Assembly (NCBI RefSeq): GCF_947648125.1
Contig: NZ_CANSMR010000007.1
Location: 124,001-188,000, forward strand
Length of the DNA stretch: 64,000 nucleotides
DNA from: an uncultured Bradyrhizobium sp.
GTDB lineage: Bacteria > Pseudomonadota > Alphaproteobacteria > Rhizobiales > Xanthobacteraceae
Direction: 5' to 3'
Shown here: positions 58,895-64,000 of the stretch, piece after piece
Layout of the letters: every line of letters begins with the position of its first letter
Position numbering within the stretch: position 1 is the stretch's first letter
Notes under the pieces: model-generated
What the model saw: the letters and a program-made list of their open reading frames with translations, nothing else
What the model was told of the DNA's origin: nothing
The model's database searches: none
Program-made: the position numbers and the translations under genes

Positions 58895-59425
58895 TCAGGT
58901 GAAGCAGGCAAGGATCTGCAACAGCCGCTCCCGGTTTTCCTTGCCGATCTTGTCGGCGACATGCCGCTCGTGCTCGGCGGCGAGCCGCTTGAATTGGGCC
59001 AGCGCGGTCTTGCCGCGCCCGGTCAGATGCAGCGCGTGGGAGCGGCGGTCGGTGGCGGAAGGGATGCGGCTGACGAAGGCGCGCTCTTCCAGACTGTCGA
59101 GCAGATGCACCAGCCGCGCGCGCTCGATCCCGAGCCGTTTCGCGACTGCCATCTGGCTCAGGCCCGGATTGGCCCCGATCACGGTCATGACCGAATATTG
59201 GGTCGGGCGGATGTCGACCGTTGCCAGCGTCTTGACGAAGTCCTGGAATATCCAGAGTTGGAAGCGCCGCACCGCATAGCCGGCGTGGCCGACCAGCGCG
59301 TCGAGGCCGATGTCATCGCCAGTGTCACCGCCATTCGCCCGGCCATTCGCCGCGCGCGCCTGGGGGCGGCGGATTGCCGCTCTTGTTCCTGCCGCCTTGC
59401 GCGACGTCTTTTGCTGGCTTGCCAT
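58895..59425 (-). CDS. MarR-family regulator of the feruloyl-CoA synthase gene
   Basis: 176 aa from ATG 59425. After a basic Ala/Arg-rich N-terminus, the MarR winged helix shows RPTQYSVMTVIGANPGLSQMAVAKRLGIERARLVHLLDSLEERAFVSR and the RxxxDRRSHALHLT wing. It is divergent from the feruloyl-CoA synthase gene. A perfect inverted repeat at 59463 in the shared promoter region is the likely operator, as with CouR/FerR-type repressors that respond to hydroxycinnamoyl-CoA. Repression is inferred. Confidence 0.9.
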   Translation of the reverse strand: MASQQKTSRKAAGTRAAIRRPQARAANGRANGGDTGDDIGLDALVGHAGYAVRRFQLWIFQDFVKTLATVDIRPTQYSVMTVIGANPGLSQMAVAKRLGIERARLVHLLDSLEERAFVSRIPSATDRRSHALHLTGRGKTALAQFKRLAAEHERHVADKIGKENRERLLQILACFT

Positions 59426-59462
59426 GACCGTAACGCTAGCGCGCTTGAGGCGGGAGGGAAAG

Positions 59463-59483
59463 ATTGTTGTTGACGACAACAAT
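59463..59483. promoter_or_regulatory. Candidate MarR operator
   Basis: ATTGTTGT and ACAACAAT are exact mirror halves separated by 5 nt. The site lies 38 nt upstream of the MarR start and about 100 nt upstream of the feruloyl-CoA synthase start, well placed to control both. Confidence 0.65.
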
Positions 59484-59581
59484 TGATGTCCGCAACATTA
59501 TGGCCAAAGAGCCCGGCCGGGACTGCGCCGCCGCACCATGTTGCAGCGCGATCCTGATAAGATACGGGCGAGGAGGAAACC

Positions 59582-61441
59582 ATGACGATGGCCGCCAGCG
59601 GAGACGATCCGCACCGCCTGTTCGCGACGCCTGCGATCGTTGCCGATATCAGGGATGACGGCAGCATCCTGGTCCGCTCCACCACGCCGCTGCAAGACAG
59701 CGCCCGCTGCGTCGGCGACTGGCTGGAGCACTGGGCGCGGCAGGCGCCGGATCGCATCTTCCTCGGCGAGCGCGCCAGCGCCGAAGCGCCCTGGAGCACC
59801 GTCAGCTATCGCGATGCGGTCGCCATCGTGCGGCGGGCCGCATCGTGGGTCTTGGCACAAGGGCTGAGCACGGAACGGCCGCTCGTCATCCTCGCCGACA
59901 ACGGCATCGATCACGCGCTGTTCGCGCTCGCCGCCCAGCATGTCGGCGTGCCTTCGGCTGCGATCTCGCCGGCCTATTCGCTGATGTCCCGGGATTTCGA
60001 CAAGCTGAAGAGTATGATTGCGCTGCTCGATCCCGGTGCGATCTATGTCGCGAGCACAAAATCGTTCGCCGCGGCGCTTGCGGCGATCGCGCCGCTGCAT
60101 CGGGCGACCGTCGTCAGCGGCAATCCCGAAGATGCCGATGCGCTGGCGTTCCGCACTGTCGCGGCGACGCCTGAATCACCTGATGTCGCCACCGCCTTCG
60201 CCGCGGTGACGCCGGACACGATCGCGAAATTCCTGTTCACCTCGGGCTCGACAGGCACGCCGAAGGCCGTGATTAACACCCAGCGCATGCTGACCTCGAG
60301 CCAGCAGGCGAAGGCGCAGACCTGGACGTTCCTGGAGCAGTCCCGCGAGGCGTTGGTGATCCTCGATTGGCTGCCCTGGAGCCACACCTTCGGCGCCAAC
60401 CACAATTTCAATCTGGTGCTGCGCAACGGCGGCACGCTCTATATCGACGGCGGCAAGCCGGCGCCCGGCCTGTTCGCGACCTCGCTCGCCAATCTGCGCA
60501 CCGTGGTGCCGACGGTCTATTTCAACGTGCCGCGCGGCTTCGACATGCTGATCGCGGCGCTGCGCACCGACGAGGAATTGCGCCGCAAGTTCTTCGAGGG
60601 CACCAAATTCGCCTTCTATGCCGGCGCGGCGCTGCCGCAGAATCTGTGGGACGCGCTGGAGGAATTGTCGCTGCAAACCGTGGGACGACGCCTGCCGATG
60701 GTGTCGGCTTGGGGATCGACCGAAACCTCGCCGCTGGCGACTGATTGCCACTTCCTCGCAAAGCGCTCCGGCAATATCGGGGTGCCGATCCCCGGCACGG
60801 AGCTGAAACTCGTGCCCTCCGGCGACAAGCTCGAGGTCCGCGTGCGCGGGCCCAATGTCACGCCAGGTTACTGGAAGGCGCCCGAACTTACCGCCGAGGC
60901 CTTCGATGACGAGGGCTTTTACAAAATCGGCGACGCCGTCACCTTCGCCGATCCCGCCCGGCCCGATCTCGGCCTGTTCTTCGACGGCCGTGTGGCGGAG
61001 GATTTCAAGCTCAATTCCGGCACCTGGGTCAGCGTCGGCACCTTGCGCGTGGCCGGTATCGCGGCGCTGGCGCCGCTTGCGCAGGATATCGTCGTCACCG
61101 GCCACGGCCGCGACGAGGTGCGCTTCCTGGTGTTCCCGAACCTCGCCGCCTGCCGTGCGCTCGCAGGACTGCCCGAGAGCGCCGGCGCGCAGGAGGCGAT
61201 CGGCCATCCGGCGGTCCGTTCCGCGATCGGGCAGGGGCTGGCACGGCTGAAGGCGCAGGGCGGCCATTCCTCCGGCCATGCCACCCGCGCGCTGCTGCTC
61301 GCTGAGCCTGCCTCGGTCGACGGCGGGGAGATCACCGACAAGGGCTACATCAACCAGCGCGCCGTGCTGACGCGCCGCAGCGCAGCGGTGGCGGTGCTCG
61401 AGGACGACGCGTCGGGTGAGCCGATAGCCTGCGCGGGCTGA
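59582..61441 (+). CDS. fcs: Feruloyl-CoA synthase
   Basis: 619 aa. ATG 59582 has a strong Shine-Dalgarno (GAGGAGGAAACC). It is an adenylate-forming CoA ligase: P-loop FLFTSGSTGTPKAVINTQ, YAGAALPQN, AWGSTETSPLATDCH and the hinge GLFFDGRVAEDFKL. The closing part and the N-terminal IRDDGSILVRSTTPLQ match the feruloyl-CoA synthase group, which activates ferulate or coumarate for side-chain shortening. The partner enoyl-CoA hydratase/aldolase and vanillin dehydrogenase genes are not in the window. Related aromatic acids are alternative substrates. Confidence 0.88.
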   Translation: MTMAASGDDPHRLFATPAIVADIRDDGSILVRSTTPLQDSARCVGDWLEHWARQAPDRIFLGERASAEAPWSTVSYRDAVAIVRRAASWVLAQGLSTERPLVILADNGIDHALFALAAQHVGVPSAAISPAYSLMSRDFDKLKSMIALLDPGAIYVASTKSFAAALAAIAPLHRATVVSGNPEDADALAFRTVAATPESPDVATAFAAVTPDTIAKFLFTSGSTGTPKAVINTQRMLTSSQQAKAQTWTFLEQSREALVILDWLPWSHTFGANHNFNLVLRNGGTLYIDGGKPAPGLFATSLANLRTVVPTVYFNVPRGFDMLIAALRTDEELRRKFFEGTKFAFYAGAALPQNLWDALEELSLQTVGRRLPMVSAWGSTETSPLATDCHFLAKRSGNIGVPIPGTELKLVPSGDKLEVRVRGPNVTPGYWKAPELTAEAFDDEGFYKIGDAVTFADPARPDLGLFFDGRVAEDFKLNSGTWVSVGTLRVAGIAALAPLAQDIVVTGHGRDEVRFLVFPNLAACRALAGLPESAGAQEAIGHPAVRSAIGQGLARLKAQGGHSSGHATRALLLAEPASVDGGEITDKGYINQRAVLTRRSAAVAVLEDDASGEPIACAG

Positions 61442-61491
61442 GATTACTCGCTGAATTGACCGACACTTCCAGTCGCCGCATCGGAAGTATG

Positions 61492-61617
61492 TTCCCTCTC
61501 CCGCTTGCGGGGGAGGGCTAGGGTGGGGGCTTTCTCCGCAAATCGCATCGTGGCGAGAGCCCCCACCCAGATCGCATCTTGCGATGCGATCTGACCTCCC
61601 CCGCAAGCGGGAGAGGT
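61492..61617. repeat. 126-bp palindromic repeat, copy 3 of 3
   Basis: TTCCCTCTCCCGCTTGCGGG / CCCCGCAAGCGGGAGAGG outer hairpins, and an inner stem AGATCGCATC/GATGCGATCT. Close to the copy at 33171. It lies in the 454-nt gap 61442-61895, which otherwise holds only the palindrome at 61723. Confidence 0.9.
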
Positions 61618-61722
61618 AAAGGGAGCCAGCGGATACAGTCGGCAAAAAGCGGCACGTTCGCCCCCCTCGTCCGAGCCGGTTCCGCCCTGCTTCCTCTCGC
61701 CGCGCCGCACACGCTCGCGTTT

Positions 61723-61742
61723 TTAGTTGCCATAGCAACTAA
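61723..61742. promoter_or_regulatory. Operator-like palindrome with no adjacent start codon
   Basis: TTAGTTGC, CATA, GCAACTAA: two perfect 8-base halves. The shape is typical of a MarR-type operator. It lies between the fcs stop and the 3' end of the second MarR gene, not in front of any gene I can support. Confidence 0.55.
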
Positions 61743-61895
61743 GCTGTGCGAGTTTCCGCACCCATAGGGACAGGGCCGGTCAACGGCCATGCATTTGGGA
61801 GGACAATGTTGCGCAGCACGGCGCGAACGGCACGAATGGACAACCGGGCGAGTATCACGAGGGCCCAGGGCGTCGCCGGCGGTCCCGCCGTCCGG

Positions 61896-62420
61896 TCAGG
61901 TCGTGCTTTGCCCGGTCACGGCGCCGAGATTCTCATGCAGCCGGCGCAGCAGGTCGATCAGCACCTCGCGCTCGTCCTTTTTCAGGCACGACAGCAGCCG
62001 CCGCTCGCGCTCCAGCGCCGCGACGATGACTTTGTCGTGGATCGCGCGGCCGCGCGCTGTCAGGGTGATCGAATGGGTGCGGCCGTCGTCGGGCGCGGTG
62101 CGGATCGTCAGCAGGCCGCGCTTCTGCAACGCCGCGAGGTTGCGGCTGACCGGGCCCTTGTCGAAGCCGATCACCTGGCAGATCCGGGAGGCGGGAATGC
62201 CCGGCTCGATCGCCAGTTGCGAGATGATCCGCCACTCGGTGACGTTGACGCCGAAATTCTTCTGGTAAAACGCGGTGGCGCTGTTCGACAGCTTGTTGCC
62301 GATAAAGGTGATGAACGCCGGCACATAGCGATTGAGGTCCAGCAGCGGGCCATCGGTGGCATCTGCGGGATCGGCCGGTCTTGGCCGGCGGGGCTTTCGG
62401 GGGAGGGGCTGGCTGCTCAT
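61896..62420 (-). CDS. MarR-family regulator, divergent from CYP199
   Basis: 174 aa from ATG 62420. The MarR fold is seen in FGVNVTEWRIISQLAIEPGIPASRICQVIGFDKGPVSRNLAALQKRGLL and the wing APDDGRTHSITLTARG. It is divergent from the P450 gene with an 82-nt shared region. Regulators of this type in the group control aromatic acid genes through a CoA-thioester or acid ligand. No mirror-symmetric operator was found in 62421-62502, but a good palindrome lies beyond its 3' end at 61723. Confidence 0.9.
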   Translation of the reverse strand: MSSQPLPRKPRRPRPADPADATDGPLLDLNRYVPAFITFIGNKLSNSATAFYQKNFGVNVTEWRIISQLAIEPGIPASRICQVIGFDKGPVSRNLAALQKRGLLTIRTAPDDGRTHSITLTARGRAIHDKVIVAALERERRLLSCLKKDEREVLIDLLRRLHENLGAVTGQSTT

Positions 62421-62502
62421 TTCTCAAATCATCGCTGCGAAACTGTTCGGGAGCAATAGACATGCGGCCCGTATTGACAAGATCAAACCTCGGGAGGTCC
62501 CG

Positions 62503-63705
62503 ATGACTGCAACAGAAGCCGCGTCCGTCCCGCATCTCGACGTCGATCCGTTCGCGCTCGAGTTCTTCGCCGACCCGTTCCCGACCCATCAGCGGCTGCG
62601 CGAGGCCGGGCCGGTGGTCTATCTCGACAAGTGGAATGTCTACGGCGTGGCACGCTATGCCGAGGTCCATGCCGTCCTGAACGATCCCGCGACGTTCTGC
62701 TCCAGCCGCGGCGTTGGCCTCAGCGACTTCTCCAAGGAGAAGCCATGGCGGCCGCCGAGCCTGATCCTGGAGGCCGACCCGCCGGCGCACACCCGCACCC
62801 GCACCGTGTTGAGCACCGTGCTGTCGGCGACCGTGATGAAGCAGCTTCGCGGGCAATTTGCCGCCGCGGCGGAGGCCCGGGTCGATGTGCTGCTGGAGAA
62901 GCGCCGTTTCGACGCGATCGAGGACCTCGCGGAAGCCTATCCGCTGTCGATCTTCCCGGACGCGCTGGGCTTGCGGCCGGAGGGCCGTGAGCATCTGCTG
63001 CCCTACGCAAGCCTGGTGTTCAACGCCTTCGGGCCGCCGAACGAACTGCGCAAGCAGGCGATCGAGCGCTCCGCGCCGCACCAGAGCTACATCGCCGAGC
63101 AGTGTCAGCGCGACAATCTCACCCCAGGCGGCATCGGCGCCTGTATCCACGCCCACGTCGATAGCGGCGCCATTACCGCGACCGAGGCGCCGCTGCTGGT
63201 GCGCTCGCTGCTCTCGGCCGGTCTCGACACCACCGTCAACGGCATCGGCGCCGCCGTCTACTGCCTCGCCCGCTTCCCCGACCAGTTCGAGAGGTTGCGC
63301 AGTGATCCGACGCTGGCGCGCAACGCATTCGAGGAAGCCGTGCGGTTCGAAAGTCCGGTCCAGACTTTCTTCCGCACCACGACCCGCGACGTCGAGCTCA
63401 GCGGGGCCACCATTCCCGAAGGCGAGAAGGTGCTGATGTTCCTGGCCGCGGCCAATCGTGATCCGCGCCGCTGGGAAGCGCCCGACAGCTACGACATCAC
63501 GCGCCGGACGTCGGGCCATGTCGGCTACGGCTCGGGCATCCATATGTGCGTCGGCCAGCTCGTCGCCCGCCTTGAGGGCGAAGTGATGATGGCGGCGCTG
63601 GCGCGTCGTGTCGCCAGGATCGAAATATCAGGCGAGCCGAAGCGGCTTTTCAACAACACGCTACGCGGGCTGAGCAGCCTGCCGGTCGAGATCACGCCGG
63701 CCTGA
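62503..63705 (+). CDS. Cytochrome P450, CYP199A2-like
   Basis: 400 aa from ATG 62503, with GGGAGG upstream; the frame runs open earlier opposite the MarR gene. Blocks in order: the N-terminal GPVVYLDKWNVYGVARYAEV, the I-helix SLLSAGLDTTVNG, EEAVRFESPVQTFFRTT, and the haem loop YGSGIHMCVGQ (Cys349). Sequence from end to end resembles CYP199A2 of Rhodopseudomonas palustris as I recall it, which oxidises para-substituted benzoates such as 4-methoxybenzoate. The matching ferredoxin and reductase genes are not in the window. Likely part of lignin-derived aromatic acid use. Confidence 0.92.
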   Translation: MTATEAASVPHLDVDPFALEFFADPFPTHQRLREAGPVVYLDKWNVYGVARYAEVHAVLNDPATFCSSRGVGLSDFSKEKPWRPPSLILEADPPAHTRTRTVLSTVLSATVMKQLRGQFAAAAEARVDVLLEKRRFDAIEDLAEAYPLSIFPDALGLRPEGREHLLPYASLVFNAFGPPNELRKQAIERSAPHQSYIAEQCQRDNLTPGGIGACIHAHVDSGAITATEAPLLVRSLLSAGLDTTVNGIGAAVYCLARFPDQFERLRSDPTLARNAFEEAVRFESPVQTFFRTTTRDVELSGATIPEGEKVLMFLAAANRDPRRWEAPDSYDITRRTSGHVGYGSGIHMCVGQLVARLEGEVMMAALARRVARIEISGEPKRLFNNTLRGLSSLPVEITPA

Positions 63706-63759
63706 CGAGACGCTCAATACCGCCAAAAGGTTGGTTGAGCAAACATGGGAGGGGATACG

Positions 63760-64000
63760 ATGAGGGGCTTCGGGTTTGGGCGATTGAGGATTGGACGATT
63801 TAGGATTGGACTTACGCTGGCGTTGGCCTGCGCCGCCGGCAGCGCACGTGCGGAGATATCCGACAATGTCGTGCGCGTCGGCGTGCTCAACGACATTTCG
63901 GGCATCTTCCAGGACACCAACGGCATGGGCTCGGTGGAAGCCGCGCGCATGGCGGCGGAGGATTTCAATGGCGGCGGCAAGGGCATCAAGGTCGAGATCG
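63760..64000 (+). CDS. ABC transporter substrate-binding protein, LivK-like (partial)
   Basis: The first 80 codons are present; the gene runs off the window. Start ATG 63760 with GGGAGGGG upstream. A signal peptide with an odd basic repeat (GRLRIGRFRIG) ends near ARAE. The mature start VRVGVLNDISGIFQDTNGMGSVEAARMAAEDF is the family 6 periplasmic binding fold, used for branched-chain amino acids or aromatic acids. Position after CYP199 suggests aromatic acid uptake. Confidence 0.85.
   Translation, partial: MRGFGFGRLRIGRFRIGLTLALACAAGSARAEISDNVVRVGVLNDISGIFQDTNGMGSVEAARMAAEDFNGGGKGIKVEI

Noticed and set aside
33171-61617. CRISPR array made of the 126-bp repeats
   Set aside because: Copies are tens of kilobases apart with no spacers and no cas genes.

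Overview
The window looks like a chromosomal segment from a Bradyrhizobium-type alphaproteobacterium (Rhizobiales). The backbone is GC-rich. The chvI-chvG-hprK-EIIA(Man)-HPr block lies next to pckA, as in that order. The aromatic genes (a CYP199A2-like P450 and a feruloyl-CoA synthase) resemble those of Bradyrhizobium and Rhodopseudomonas. Many intergenic gaps hold palindromic repeats of the sort common in those genomes. No rRNA, tRNA or CRISPR array was seen.

Layout. 0.4-5.8 kb: a compact five-gene signalling operon with two secreted sCache_2 proteins, a hybrid histidine kinase with GAF and two REC domains, an Hpt protein and a REC-adenylate cyclase. 6-9.1 kb: an acyl-CoA dehydrogenase-fold protein, an MFS transporter and a small secreted protein. 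9.2-12.0 kb: an AT-richer island between two copies of the lepA 3' end, with three unassigned genes and two 245-bp direct repeats that look like structured RNA. 12-18 kb: lepA, a caspase-fold protein with two YARHG domains, an M15 peptidase and a family 39 glycosyltransferase. 18-22 kb: HPr, EIIA(Man), short HprK, ChvG and ChvI. 22-31 kb: a HugZ-like protein, a decayed CHAT gene, pckA, arginase, a thioesterase, glycogen phosphorylase and a small secreted protein.

31-40 kb: a GIY-YIG gene enclosed by perfect inverted repeats, a DUF2865 protein, pyrE, a glutathione transferase, two LysE exporters and polA. 39.7-46.8 kb: an orphan TRAP solute-binding protein in line with two sensor kinases and an OmpR-type regulator, plus a divergent UgpB-like binding protein. 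48-58.7 kb: a sigma-54-type promoter ahead of a peptide-family ABC importer, then atzG/atzE/atzH-like genes and a GntR regulator, facing atzF. This reads as nitrogen scavenging from a urea-like compound. 58.9-64 kb: MarR, feruloyl-CoA synthase, a second MarR, CYP199 and the start of a LivK-like binding protein, an aromatic acid region.

Most interesting: (i) the lepA-flanked island with a possible HEPN motif protein beside duplicated RNA-like repeats; (ii) the GIY-YIG gene inside a palindromic repeat family that also occurs without a gene; (iii) palindromic repeats read in frame inside a fused ABC ATPase; (iv) the Cache-phosphorelay-cyclase operon. Everything is read by eye; family names come from motif recognition and no database search was run.
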